Shown in pieces: positions 48,897 through 60,539 of a stretch of DNA of 64,000 nt. The notes under the pieces were generated by a model. The model ran no database searches. It was given only the letters and a program-made list of their open reading frames with translations, and was not told the DNA's origin. Numbering within the stretch: position 1 is the first letter of the stretch; each line of letters starts with the position of its first letter. The position numbers and the translations under genes were made by a program. Origin of the DNA: Macrotis lagotis (lineage: Eukaryota; Chordata; Mammalia; Peramelemorphia; Peramelidae); NCBI RefSeq assembly GCF_037893015.1, contig NC_133662.1, positions 201,759,050 to 201,823,049 of the forward strand, read 5' to 3'.

Positions 48897-50227
48897 GATC
48901 CTGTCATTGGTAATATTTAAGTTCTTAGGCCATCTTGTCTTCAGTGTCTAGTCTATAGTAAGATCCACTGCACTGTTGACTAGAAATAGATGACTTTAGT
49001 AGTAAATACCATCCTTTGCTGTAAGGGTGTAATAACTTCCCAGAGACTCTCTCACAAGGTAGACAGCTAACAAGAACTCTTAGAAAGAATGATCACAATC
49101 CCTTTCTTGCCAAATTCTTTAACTTAGTTTAGTAGGAGAGTCCTTTTCCTTTTCTGATCAGGTATTCAGTTTTACAGAGAAATAGGATTATATATAATTT
49201 AGTTTTAGTTTCAGCTTTTAAGGATCAAATATTTTATGTAAAGTGAAGAGCTATACAAAGAATTTAGTTTATAAGAACTTTCAACTACTTAAATGCAGAA
49301 AGTTTGGGTTGGGGGGGGGTTGGGTGTTATTATGATAGTATTTGGAAGCAAACTGTCTTACTTTTCTGAATCTCCTGTTGACACCTTACACAGTGTTTGC
49401 ACAAAAGTACCGAATAAAGGGACCTGTTCAATGTTGAATAAATGGGCATTATGGGTATATGCATAGCAGGGCAGCCCTAAAATATGGAGCAAGTAATATG
49501 CATAGTGCACAAATGACGCTTTCAAAATTTCTATTGTATTTCACACAATTAAAGAACTATCATTTTAAATGGACTTTTAAAAAGTATTCCTGTGCGTGTA
49601 GGGGTTTTTTTTTTTTTTTTGGTTATAGATGAAGTGGAAGAGAAGGATATCATTTGTGTTGTATATTGTCAAAAGCAAATGAATAGAACTGGAGCTGCAA
49701 AACCTAAGTTTAGGTATTTTTCCCATAACATCTAAAGTCACATTTGTCTATTATTAACACAGAATAGTGTTAAACATTCCAATATTTATATAAGTTTTGA
49801 TGATATATTTAGCATAACACTTGAAAGAAACAGGGCTTATTATCAAGTTGGAAACTGATCTGGATACCAAATTCTTTTGGAGTAAGGATGCTCTACACTT
49901 AAAAACAATTTTTAGATAACAAATCATGTTTTATTTTCATTCTCTTCTACCTCTAAATACCTTAGGTTGCAGTGGCCACCCTGCCTTAAAGCTCTCTGCT
50001 TCAACAAACTGCCACTTCTATAACTTTCCAATCTTTTCCAATGACAGGAAAACCTTCCCATGACTTAGTGCTTACTGGAATTTTTTGTTGAATTATATGT
50101 CATGTTTTTCAGGCTGGTTGGTGATTGTTCTAGACATTAGAGATAGTGGATCTTAAATTTTTATAAATCATGTCTGTATGTACTCCAACTGCAGTAAGCC
50201 TCAGTGATTTGGTTGCTACATGGTTTT

Positions 50228-50230
<3 letters not shown>

Positions 50231-50260
<30 letters not shown>
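50231..50260. repeat. (TG)n microsatellite
   Basis: Fifteen TG units in the distal SLC30A7 3'UTR region. Confidence 0.95.
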
Positions 50261-50265
<5 letters not shown>

Positions 50266-50675
50266 AGTGTGAATTTTATGAACAGCTACAGAGTAGGATG
50301 TTTTGCATCTGAAGTACTGTGAATAAAAAGTTGCCAAAACCATTCCAAGCAGTGGACACTAAACTGAGCTGCAGAATACAAAACCTCCCTGCTTCCTATT
50401 ATTAAGGTTTGAGTTTTCAGTGAAGACTGGGGCATTTATCCAAATCTTTCAGTACTAACCCATATTGCAAATGGAAATGTCAGATTTTAAAGACTATGTT
50501 GTAATTTGGTTTTTAAGTGCTGAAGTAAGAAATTATGATATGCTCAAGTGCAATAGAATAATTCTATAAAAGTATATTTCACCCTTTCTACTTGAAGACA
50601 GTAATATGTAAAGCATAACATCAAATGTATTTTTAAAAAAGGACCATGAAAGATATTGTATGAAAATGTTCTTTC

Positions 50676-50681
50676 AATAAA
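50676..50681 (+). terminator. SLC30A7: Distal poly(A) signal AATAAA of SLC30A7
   Basis: AATAAA is followed about 25-45 bp later by the GU-rich stretch tgctttgtgttagttctgg, a textbook cleavage-site arrangement. It is the last convincing + strand signal before the intergenic region. Confidence 0.6.
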
Positions 50682-50699
50682 ACTTTGGTTTAAAAATCT

Positions 50700-51685
50700 A
50701 TCTGCTTTGTGTTAGTTCTGGTACTTAATTGGACTCTGTAGCAACAAATGGAAGTGAAGATGGGGAGGGGAAGAAAATTCTCAAAATGACCCTTATTTTC
50801 CTCCAATTTTTTCTCTTTAAAAAGTTACTAAGATGGAACAATTATTTTGATTGATAAGGGGAGCAGTACTACTATTAGGACTTGAGGTTACCATTGCCTG
50901 TCTCTTAGACATCAGAGAGTACCAATCTATAAGTATTATCAGTTTAGATCTATTTTGTTGGAGAGGGTGAAAGAAATCTATCCATGTTTGGATAGTTCTC
51001 TCCTTTTCCAGAATGACCATGACAGTGAGAACTAGCATAAAAAGAAAATGATCAGAATTAGATAGTTACATGGTCGATTTGATTTCATAGTGATGGGTAA
51101 ATGGCAAATAAAAACTGATTTTTTTTCCAACTTAGATTAATTACTTTGTAACTTTGCCTTAGCAAACAGTATGACAAATTAAATCTTTGGAAATGAGCAC
51201 TTAGATGAATTTTTAAACACCAAACTAGTTAGAATTAATTATTTTTTTGAATACTCTGGCTACTTGGTACTAAGATAGATAGAACTTGGTACTAAGTTCT
51301 GTTTCCCCCACTCCAGTTAACTATTAGAAACTCATTTGTTAAAAGATTCATGACTTTATTTTTTTTTCTCTAGGTAAAAGCAAAGGCCTCTCAAGGAGAA
51401 TTCATTTTGCTTCTTGAAGAGGGGAGGACACAGGGAGGGAGGGTGTGCATAGGTGGGTGGGCAAGAAAAGTTTTTGTTAAAAATAATATACTGATTATGT
51501 GTTTACATTTATCCCTTCCACATTGTGGGTATGATGCTCCAGCAATCAAGAAAATACACATAAAATTTTTTTGGCCCCTCCTTTCATATCAAAGTTCTAA
51601 TTTTTTTTTTCTTTTTGGGGGCGTTTACCTTTTTAAAAATTTAAGTATTTGATCCTAGGCTCTATCATCTGCAGCTTCTGCAAAA
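50700..51685. other. Start of the intergenic region, nothing recognised
   Basis: Unique-looking sequence with a purine-rich stretch at 51395-51470 and a short duplicated ttggtactaag near 51270-51295. No exon, RNA gene or clear repeat seen. Confidence 0.6.
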
Positions 51686-51689
51686 ATGT

Positions 51690-51950
51690 CATTCATTTAT
51701 ACAGACTGGTGAAATCATAATGGAGGTTGTGATGCTGAAGCTGAGATATGTAGCATTTGAATTGGACTTTATAAATGGGTGGCAGAGCTAGCAGGAGTGG
51801 GCAAAGGCTTGGATGGTGGATGGCATCAGGTACTGTAGGGGATGTTTTGATGAGTAGAGACTATGTGGAAGAGAACAATCTGATAAGAGTTGGGAATGTA
51901 AAGTGGCTAAGCAGATAATAGAGGATCATGAAATAAGGCCAATGTTTCCC
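51690..51950. mobile_element. L2-like LINE relic
   Basis: gtgatgctgaagctgagata, gggtggcagagctagcagga and gtgggcaaaggcttggatgg. Confidence 0.5.
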
Positions 51951-52389
51951 CACCACCTTTCTGTGTGGGGTGTGGTGGATATACCCACCATATCTGTATA
52001 TTCATTTATGTCCTGCCTTTGTTCCTTGTAATCTCCTCTACCTTAAAGGCTCTCTCCATTTGTTGGTCTAAATTCTACCTAGCCATTACTTAAAGGACTG
52101 TATTGTAGACCACGCTGATCCACACTGATGACTTCTCTGAATTACTGTTGTATTTGTAGTTAGTGATTAAGGGGGAAAAGTGCCCTTCTTAGTGTCTGAG
52201 AACTTGGGTTCAAATCCTGTTTTCATTATTTAATCACAATGATTTCCTTATTAGTGTAAATAATGAACCAACAGAAGTGGTTGCATGTACTCAAAGTTGT
52301 AATTATGTAAAAAAGTAGTCATTGCTTCCAACCCAATGGAAACAAATAGTGCAAAATTATTGTCACTAATTGAAAACCAGCTGTACCTT

Positions 52390-52490
52390 TGACAGCCTTG
52401 GCATATCATTTAATCTCTTGTCCTCTCAGTTCCACCATCTATGAAATGGAGGGTTTGGATTAGAGCTGACAGTTTTCAGCCTTAAACTGG
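52390..52490 (+). mobile_element. MIR/THER1 fragment
   Basis: catttaatctcttgtcctc and catctatgaaatggagggt. Confidence 0.5.
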
Positions 52491-53079
52491 TCACCCTAGA
52501 AATGTTCTTAGTCTTTGACATTTAAAATGATCAGTTCCTGAGACTGGAGACTTGGCCTTTTATTCTATGTCCCTCACAGTAATTTAATAGTTCATCAAAT
52601 GAAAGACATCCCTACAAGTGAGGGACAGAAACCAGCCCCCTTTTTGTGTATGTTGGAATGCTGCTAAGTCTATTTGTCTTCCCCCTCCCTCAACATAACT
52701 GCTTCTTGCCTTGGGTTGACTTGTCGTTGGAAGCGACTTGTGGGGACATTAAAAAGTCAGAAAATTTACCTAACATGTTGGGACAAGAAGCAGAAAGATA
52801 CTTGGGTTTTAAAAAGTCATTTAGTTCAACTCCTTATGTGAAGAATGATTCTCCTGTAGCCAGGTTGTATTAATACCTTGGATCTCAGATGAAATAGTCA
52901 CCTGTTAAAACTTAATTCCTAGGGCCACGTGACGTAATAGCCACTGTTCCTCAACACGGGCATTTTCATTTCCCAGGGTAATAATTCCATACCAACTGTC
53001 TTTCCCTAGGGCTAATCAGGGCAGATTCTTCTTGGTTTTAAACATAAAACCAAAAAGGATGCGTTTGCTTTATCACGCA

Positions 53080-53170
53080 ATCAATAAACATTTTATTATC
53101 TTCTATCTATGACGCACCAGTGGGTCCTGTGGACACAAAGACAAAACCTAGGAAGGAAGTGTTAGGAGGT
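53080..53170. mobile_element. L2-like fragment
   Basis: caatcaataaacattttatt and cctgtggacacaaagacaaa. Confidence 0.45.
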
Positions 53171-53214
53171 ACTTAGTTTTCTAGTCTTTGAATACCCAAA
53201 GGGTTGTCAAATAG

Positions 53215-53455
53215 AGGATAGATTAGACAAATTCTATACAATTTCAGATGGCAAAACTAGGACCAGTGGGTTCAATCTACAAAGAGGCAGACTAACTCAA
53301 TGGAAGGAGCTTAATAAGCCAAAATGGAATGGGTGTTTCAGAAGTAGTGAATAGTCACCATTGAAAATGCTCCAGCAGCTGGTTCCTGGACCAGCATATC
53401 ATAGACGGGGTCCATATTCCACATGATTTAGAATTTCTTCTAATTCCAAAGTTCT
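53215..53455 (+). mobile_element. L3/CR1 3' end relic
   Basis: ggcaaaactaggaccagtgg, ctacaaagaggcagactaac, ccagcagctggttcctgga and the end ttctaattccaaagttctac. Confidence 0.65.
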
Positions 53456-53464
53456 ACAGTCTTT

Positions 53465-53670
53465 TCCATGCACAGCATGGAAGATTGGGAAAGTGCCTGG
53501 ATTTGAAATCCTAGGTCTGTAAGTACTCTAGTGGGTGGCAGTTTACTGGTAACTTGGGGACAAATTACTTAGCCTCTGTACCTCACTTTTCCTTATCTGT
53601 AAAATAAGTGGGTTGGACTAGATGGCCACTATTACCTTCCAGCTCTAAATCCTATGTTCTGTTGCCCTGA
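53465..53670 (+). mobile_element. THER1 SINE
   Basis: gaaatcctaggtctgtaagt, cctctgtacctcacttttcc, ttatctgtaaaataagtggg, ttggactagatggccact and ttccagctctaaatccta, a well-preserved 3' half. Confidence 0.85.
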
Positions 53671-53674
53671 AGAA

Positions 53675-54755
53675 AACACTGATGGGATGTAAGATGTTCA
53701 GTTTTTAAAATCTCTGATCAACTTCTAGCCTGCTAAATGACACCTCCAACTTTATCCAAACGAACTAGAATCTCCTGGACGATTTCTCACAAAGCCAAGC
53801 AGTTTGTCCTTCCATGCCTGCCTGACCCCTTCTCTGGAATTCATTGTTAAGCATTCAGTGAACTTGAAAAATACTTTATTCTTGGTCACAATAGAGAACT
53901 GTAATTTCCTCAATAGCTGCTGTTAACAGAGTAATCAATTAAAATTTTCCCCCCCCTTTTTAGAAAAGGTAGTTTCTGGATAATTGTTATTTTTCCTGCC
54001 AGCTGGGTTCTGGAGATGGCATAGGTTGATCGTCTCAGGCAGATAAAGGCAGGTTCATTTGCATTTATCCTGCATATTTAAATAACAAGACCATTGCAGA
54101 GGGAAGACGGGTCCCAATTGACAAACTTCAAAAACATTAAGACCCAGAAAGACTTTCCACAGATGAAGAAATCAATCTAAGGAAAAGTTAATAGAATTAC
54201 CCCGGATAGTATGAAATAATCAACTGGGATCTGGCTTTTTGATTCAAGCTTCTTCAGTTGATTTCTTATTCTCCTAAGCAATCTTTAAAGTTAATTTTCT
54301 TTCTCTTCACCCATGTCAGAACAGAATTAGATATGACCCAGTTGCAAGACCACAGGAATTTCGTCTATGATTGGGGATTCCAGCTACTTACTGGAGTGCA
54401 GCTGTTAGGGAAGACTAGTACCTCTTAGCAAAGGCTACTGAGTCCTTTTCAGAACTGTTTTCTACCTTTGATGTCTACCAGATTCTGCCAACTTCCACTT
54501 GTGAAGAAGCAGCTGCGGCAGATGGGCTACTCCAAGTTCAATATAACTGGGAGCTTAACTCATCAGTGAGTTAGTGGAGTTCCTATCCCGTGTATGTAAA
54601 GACTTCTCTGGTGGAATAGTTAGCTATGAACAATTTGTTACACTAGACCCATAAATACAGCAGAGGGAAGTGTAATGGAGAATTTAGAATTTGGTTATAC
54701 ATCCAAGATGCCAAGATCATCCACTTCATCTTGAACTATCACCAACTGTCTTAAC
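53675..54755. other. Intergenic stretch, unassigned
   Basis: I recognise no repeat family here. It includes a perfect octamer motif ATTTGCAT at 54057-54064 followed by tgcatatttaaat. No exon is recognised. Confidence 0.5.
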
Positions 54756-54764
54756 GTTTGTCTT

Positions 54765-54850
54765 GCCATTAGGCTCAGATGACTCTAGGAGACCAGTGAC
54801 TTCACACAATTCTGCCTCACTTAAATCCAATTTATGTGTGTACGTCATCC
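54765..54850 (+). mobile_element. MAR1-like SINE 3' fragment
   Basis: cagatgactctaggagacca and ctcacttaaatccaatttat fit the second half of the MAR1-like family at 8770-9065. Confidence 0.55.
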
Positions 54851-55019
54851 TTACTACTTTATGATTTTTATAATGTGGTCCTGTGGGGACAGATAAGGAA
54901 GCAGCAGATACAGATACACTGCAAGCTATTGTCATAATTCTGCACACTGGACTATTGTCCAAACCATCAGATCGCCTTCTGGACTGAAGTAGCACTAGGA
55001 TTTGGCAGCCCCAATGGTG

Positions 55020-55200
55020 GTTTTTTTTCCCTTTTAAAGATTTTGCTTATTTTGAATTTTGCAATTTTCCCCCTAGTCTTGCTTCCCTCCTCCCATCCCT
55101 CACAGAGGGCAATTTGCCAGTCTTTATACTCTCCATGGTATACATTGATCCAGGTTGAATGTGATTAGAGAGAAATCATAAGATTTAAAGATAGATTAAA
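55020..55200 (-). mobile_element. L1 3' end (antisense), short
   Basis: gcaattttccccctagtctt, cacagagggcaatttgcc, ctccatggtatacattgatc and gagagaaatcataag. It matches the terminal part of the copy at 39235-39870. Confidence 0.8.
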
Positions 55201-55444
55201 AAAAAGGTAGTTTCTGAACCAAGACACAAAGCTAATTTAAAAGCACCACAAAGATTTATAAGACATTTCAAGTGATAGTTGACTAAAAGATGCATAGCAC
55301 CCGGACCTTTAAAAATCTCACTGTCACCTAAGTTAACCTGGGCTTTCAAAGCAGCAAGTAAAATGACTACGTTGCTCGTATTTACAAGGGTATTAGCATG
55401 TTCTGAAATGTTGTCAGTGTTTAGATGCATGTCATACAATTTCC

Positions 55445-55580
55445 ATTTTTAAAAATTTATTTAAGGCAATGTGGTTAAATGGCTTGCCCAAGGTCACACA
55501 GCTAGGCAATTATTGTCTGAGGCTGGATTTGAACTTGGGCACTCCTGACTCCAGGTTACACTGAGCCACCTAGCTGCACC
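55445..55580 (-). mobile_element. WSINE1-like SINE, diverged copy
   Basis: Antisense copy ending ccacctagctgcaccc, with caatttcc at 55437-55444 and 55581-55588 as target duplication. It is more diverged than its neighbour at 55589. Confidence 0.88.
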
Positions 55581-55588
55581 CAATTTCC

Positions 55589-55743
55589 TTTTTTTTTAAA
55601 AGGTTTTTGCAAGGCAAATGGTTAAGTGGCTTGCCCAAGGCCACACAGCTAGGTAATTATTAAGGGTCTGAGACCGGATTTGAACCCAGGTACTCCTGAC
55701 TCCAGGGCTGGTGCTTTATCTACTGTGCCACCTAGCCGCCCCT
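55589..55743 (-). mobile_element. WSINE1-like SINE, younger copy at the same site
   Basis: Antisense copy close to consensus, flanked by caatttcc at 55581-55588 and again at 55744-55751. It sits back to back with the copy at 55445-55580. Confidence 0.9.
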
Positions 55744-55759
55744 CAATTTCCATTTTTCA

Positions 55760-57464
55760 AAAAAAGATTTTACATGGAGTGGTTTGGACTCTATAATGAA
55801 TTTGAAAACAAGAGTAGGTTCCCATCATGTGATAACTTATGAATGAAGCATTTATTAAGTACTTTGTATGTACAAAGCGTCGTTTTAAGTACTGGGCTTA
55901 CAAACTTGTTTTCAGAGGTCCACTTGGGTGTCATTTAACAAAATGTTTAGCCCAGGGCAGAGAGGACTCAGGAGGGTCAAATGTGTTCCAAGAGTTAAAG
56001 AGCCGTCCCATGGTGGAAAGACTGGACTCCCCGTTTGGCCCTGAAGGTCAGAACCAAAAGCATTGGTTGCTATTGCAAAGGTCAATTAACAGTTGAACTC
56101 ACCAAACTGTGCACTACTGAGTCACTTTCAGAGATGGAGGTTTTCCTCTCCCTGGAGGTCTCCAAACAAAGGTGCTGGCTATTCCAATGGATTCCTTTCA
56201 TGACGGGACGGACTAGGTAGCTGCTGATCTTCCTCCAAGTATTTGATTCTGTCTCATTTGCCATGCCCTGAATTCAAGGGCTTGTTCAGCCCTGGTCCCA
56301 AAGCTCCCTTTGCCACCTTTAGCCCCAAACCTATCACTGACTCCTCAGTCAAATCACAGAGTTTGCAAGTCTTAGCTCCCCTCTTACTGATAAAAGTCCA
56401 GAGTTCCGTATTTTACAAAGTTTCTGGTCTCATAACAGGATTTAGCAGAGGGCTTTAGTCCTGACTGGCTCTCCATCCTTCCTCCAACTCACAGTTGATA
56501 ATGTATATGTACTGACTGATAAACAACTATCACATGAATTTATACACATACAAGATACTGTCTCCAAAGAATAACTAAGCAAAATATGTGCCCAGCAACA
56601 GAGAGAGATTGGGTGAATTGATCAGAGCCAGGAAGAAAGGCCTGTCTGGTGGAATTTACATTTACCTATAAGTGACTGCACATTACATCAAAGCTGAGGT
56701 TCACAATAAATATTGTTATAAAGACAACAAGCTCGTACATAAACGATACAATTTAATGAGTTAAATTGAATGATGAATCTTTAAGACTATGATCATGTCT
56801 TAGGTTTTTTAAAAAGTTCTTTCTTTGTAGTTAAAGTCCTTTGTCAGCATGGACAAGAAATATGGTATCCATTTACAATCCAATGGCAACTACATATGGC
56901 TGATCCAACATTTCCAGTGCAGTACGTAACCCACATAATGTGGCCAGCCTTGTGCCACACAATTAGGTATCAGTTTAAATGAGATGAGCCAATTCAGATG
57001 AGTGTCACTTGAAGGGGTGTGCTTTTAGGTGGGTGGAATCTGCTGGTGGTTTGTTCTTTTCAAATCTTTTTATAAGCATTATTACAATTAAGTTCAAGCA
57101 GAATAATTCATCCTATACTTGCACAGTGACAAGCAAATTATGGTGAATGAAGTGTTAACAACTGGCTTAGTTTTCTTCTAAAAGCTGCCTTTTCCCCTTC
57201 AAAAATGGAAGCTGAGTTTAATTCAGGATGATTCACATTCCAACTGTCCCTCTAAATTTTACCCTAAAATTAAAGTCAAAGCAGTTAACCCAATTTCTTA
57301 AATGAAGGAAAAGTTATTAAAACCACCTTGCCTATGTCTGTGTTACTACTTTCCTGCTTTGTCTGCAGCCTCCTGCAAGCAAAGTTATCTTGGGAAGTGG
57401 TCAAGGTGATACCACCTGTTCTTGACATCAAGAGGACTGACATGGCCTCTAATGAAGGAGGTTT
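55760..57464. other. Intergenic region between the two gene ends
   Basis: A small L2/MIR-like end lies at about 55840-55905 (gcatttattaagtactttg). Otherwise it is unique-looking. Open frames at 55839-56458 have no recognisable similarity and no splice or start context. Confidence 0.55.
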
Positions 57465-57624
57465 TGTTAGATAAATTTATCTTCCTTTTTTATTCACAAG
57501 ATGATTCCAAGTGTTTGTCCATTTTGTTTTGTATCTGGAAGTTGTACATCTTTGTATATACATCTGACAATGAAACAAAAGTAGAAACGGTGGCTATGGG
57601 CAGGACCTATCAACACTCAGGGTT
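57465..57624 (-). other. DPH5: DPH5 3'UTR with poly(A) signal at 57488-57493
   Basis: Reading the - strand past the TGA, the first AATAAA is at 57488-57493 (seen as tttatt on +), about 130 bp after the stop, in the context gtgaataaaaaagg. Cleavage would fall around 57465-57475. A short 3'UTR of about 150 bp is inferred. The distance to the distal SLC30A7 end is then about 6.8 kb. Confidence 0.5.
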
Positions 57625-57818
57625 TCAGTCATCTTCTGGCATAGGAAACAGTTTCAGCATCTCTACCTCCAAAGGATGCAACTTTCCTGTTATAATTAAT
57701 GAATGCAAAGGGCTGCCCAAGTCCACGGTACACATTTGCTGTAAAGTGCCAGCAGCAATTTTCTGCTCCTCAGATCCTACTCTGGCCAGGCCCACACAGA
57801 TTGTCTCCTCAGTGATGG
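57625..57818 (-). CDS. DPH5: DPH5 last coding exon and stop
   Basis: This - strand exon has acceptor attttacag. It reads (A)ITEETICVGLARVGSEEQKI, then AAGTLQQMCTVDLG, PLHSLIITGKLHPLEVEML and ends FPMPEDD before TGA at 57625-57627. VGLARVG and the IAAGTL..MCTVDLG.PLHSLIITG run are the signature C-terminal segment of DPH5 in eukaryotes and archaea. Compared with the human C terminus as I recall it (...SIPENSSESQSINGL), this protein has one residue fewer after IITG and stops about 12 residues earlier. No frameshift is visible in the conserved part, so I read the shorter tail as natural divergence of a non-catalytic end. Confidence 0.97.
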
Positions 57819-58214
57819 CTGTAAAATAAGGATAAGCATTTCAAACTGAGTCAGAACCATGCTCTAATATCCTGCCTTTAAAGTTTCCCCAAAGGGTGAT
57901 TTTAAGCAACAACTCCTATTTTATGGAAATCAACTCGTATTACCTTCTCTCTCAATGACACTGAACAAGTGGTCCTCCCACAGCTGTCCATACCTCCTGC
58001 TCACTTCTGCCTCACTGAAACTCTGATTTTTGTTAATAGGCATATAGGGCCCACCTCTGGCAAAACACCTTCCTTATCTCTTCAAATTATTAGACAATCA
58101 CCCTCTTCCTACCAGCAGAATGGATTAAATACTTACTATAAATCTTGTAAATGCTTGTAAAACTTGTAAAACTGACGAATCAAGGATTTTGAAGTGTTTT
58201 CCTTACAATACCTA

Positions 58215-58330
58215 AATATTAACACCCCTATTTTACTGATAAGCAAACTTGAGACTTAGCAGGGATAAATGACCTATCCATGAGAAGACAGCTGGTCAGC
58301 ATGAAAGCCGGGATTAAGAGGATGTATCTG
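58215..58330 (-). mobile_element. MIR fragment (antisense)
   Basis: ttactgataagcaaacttga and gacagctggtcagcatgaaa. Confidence 0.5.
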
Positions 58331-58629
58331 AACCCCAGAGTCGGTACCGCTCCCATGAAGCCAGAGCCCAATTCAGGAGTCCTAAAGTGGCTGGTGGGGA
58401 GAGAACCTGGGTGACCCAGAAGGATGGAAACATCCTTGACAAAAACAGGGAAGTCAGGCAGGACAGGCTGAGGGGAAGGAAAAATTGTCTGAATATGCTG
58501 AATTGAACATACCTATTAGATATCATGGTGGAACATCCCAACAGGGATTTGGGGACATAGCATTGGGAGTCTGGGAGATTTTGGGAGTCATCTAAAGAAA
58601 TGGGAGAAGCTGAGGAAAAGAGAGTAGCA

Positions 58630-58765
58630 GAAGTGTGTGTGGGGGGGGACAGAGACAGAGAAAAGAGACAGAAAGAGAGACAAAAGAGGAGAGGGAAGGA
58701 GGGGGAGAGAGACTGAGACAGAAAGAAAGAAGAGAGGGAGGGAGAGAGAGAGAACAGAAGAGGGG
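58630..58765. repeat. GA-rich low-complexity tract
   Basis: Irregular gagaga/gggaga purine tract, strongly strand-asymmetric. Confidence 0.9.
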
Positions 58766-59947
58766 GAAAAAATGAAGATGGGGGGGTTGGAATAACATCC
58801 CAACAAGGAGATTATTAAGATAATATATCTGGATTGTACCTCAAAGGAGGGAAGATTGCTGAGTGAAGGTAAACAGGAAGAAGGGTCTAAAAGCAAACCT
58901 CCTGGTCCAATATAGAAGGAATATAAAAGATAAAAATCTAGTATTAGAGGGAATGCCCACAGGAGGAACATCAGGGGATGAGTCAATTTTCTGCATTAAA
59001 AGGAGATGGAAAGAACAAGGGAGAAAGGGGGTTAATATGAAGGGCAATTCATTTCAGCCTTAAGATCAACTCAATTCCATAAGTGCCTACTCTTATAACT
59101 GGAAAATGCAAAGATAAACAATCTAGTCTCTACTGAAAAAGGAAAGACTGTTTCTCAGGTATCATCCTTATAGAACTACTCCAAACAACTTAATTGTTCC
59201 TTAGTAATTTTTAAGTTTTATATGAATTTATTTGATTGAACCTCAGTTTACCATAATTTTACTGAGTGTAAATTTCCTTCTTTCAAGCTTCAAGGGCTTC
59301 CCCCTAGGCTGAATATATAGCTTTAATCAAAGTCGTTCTCAGAGTCTGTATTTCTACTCTGAATGGTACTTGTGTAAATGACATTCTTCAGCAAAGTTTC
59401 TGATAGAAATAATGGCTCAGGGCTGACTTGAAAAATAACATTCTTTTAACATAAGACTAGTTAATTCCAGTTATTACTGGTAGTTAATTCAGTAGGACCA
59501 TCTAATCATTAAGCTGAAGGAGAGATAAAGATTTTAGGTTTTGTTATCAGGTGGGAAAACTGTCCCAGGACTTCTCCAAACTACAAGCAGTAATCAGTGT
59601 GAATTAAGCAATTTTCTTGAAAGATAGACTTGCATGGATGAATACTGAACACTTTATGTAAACTAAGAATACTGGAAACCCCAGCACAATGTCTGCATCA
59701 TCATTGAGGAACTAGTAATGGAAATATACTCAGCATCCCCAGTTACTGAAAAGTTTCTAAATTAATCCCTTTTTGTAAGGGTGTGTCAGGAAATGGTGGT
59801 CAAAGTCAGCTGTCTTACAACAGAGGTCAGTGGGAGTGCTTCTCAGGACATGAGGTGCTAATAAGTAAAACAAATAGAATTTACAAGGATGGTTCTCTCA
59901 CATTGTTTATACTCTTAACATTTTTAGTGGAATTAGCTTGTAAGATT

Positions 59948-60111
59948 GATTGATTGATTGGTTGATTTAGGTTTTTGTGAGCCAATGGGGTTAAGTGGCT
60001 TGCCCAAGGCCACACAGCTAGGTAATTATTAAGTGTCTGAGGCTGGAATTAAACTCAGGTCCTCCTGACTCCAGGGTTGGTGCTCTATCCACTGCGCCAC
60101 ATAGCCGCCCC
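59948..60111 (-). mobile_element. WSINE1-like SINE with (TGAT)n tail
   Basis: Copy in the sense orientation of DPH5, ending ccacatagccgcccc. The tail has become tgattgattgattgg. The flanks aagatt/aagatt are a short duplication. Confidence 0.92.
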
Positions 60112-60244
60112 AAGATTTACATTCTTGAGATAACCTCAAATTAAAATTTATGTTAGTAATACCCTCAGTATATCTCTTTTGGCTCAGTAAGTGGAATATG
60201 GATTTTAAGAATAAATTAAAAAAGAAATGAAAACTAGAGAAATT

Positions 60245-60345
60245 ACTTCACTTTTTTTTCTGAGCCTCAGTTTTTCCTTCTGAAATGAGATTGAACAAGG
60301 GGATCTCAAAGTATTTTCCAATTCTAACTTTCTAAGAATCTGTGA
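60245..60345 (+). mobile_element. THER1 fragment
   Basis: gagcctcagtttttccttct, gagattgaacaaggggat and ttccaattctaactttctaa. Confidence 0.6.
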
Positions 60346-60539
60346 ATATAACCAACATTAAGAGCCAAAGGAAAACTTTGGAGTAGCAAGGATTCTACTT
60401 GAAATAAATAATGTTAAGACAGGGGTCAGGGAATTGGGAAACTCCTGCAAATCCCAACAGAGGCTGGATGACAACTGGTTAGGGATGTTGCAGAGGAGAT
60501 TCAAACTGCAAACTGGCTTGAAGAGACCTAAGCAAACAC

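Larger units (their letters stand above)
44052..50700 (+). other. SLC30A7: SLC30A7 3'UTR (extent inferred)
   Basis: From the stop codon to a strong distal poly(A) signal the sequence has no other exon. Two plausible ends exist: a signal at 44764 giving a 3'UTR of about 0.75 kb, and one at 50676 giving about 6.6 kb. The long form would contain an antisense SINE (48253-48412), a duplicated block with a (TA)n tract (48708-48896), old THER1 pieces and a (TG)n tract (50231-50260). The length is inference from signals alone; transcript data would settle it. Confidence 0.6.
57819..60539 (-). other. DPH5: DPH5 intron with MIR, GA-rich and SINE pieces
   Basis: The intron runs between two matched DPH5 exons. 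It contains an antisense MIR (58215-58330), a GA-rich low-complexity tract (58630-58765), an L2-like end (59060-59150), a SINE (59948-60111) and a THER1 piece (60245-60345). Confidence 0.9.

Noticed and set aside
54726..54995. 89-codon frame on the - strand
   Set aside because: It includes a MAR1-like SINE fragment, has no recognisable domain and lacks splice or promoter context.
57422..57829. 135-codon open frame on the + strand
   Set aside because: It is the antisense shadow of the DPH5 last exon and 3'UTR. The - strand has the conserved protein, splice site and stop.
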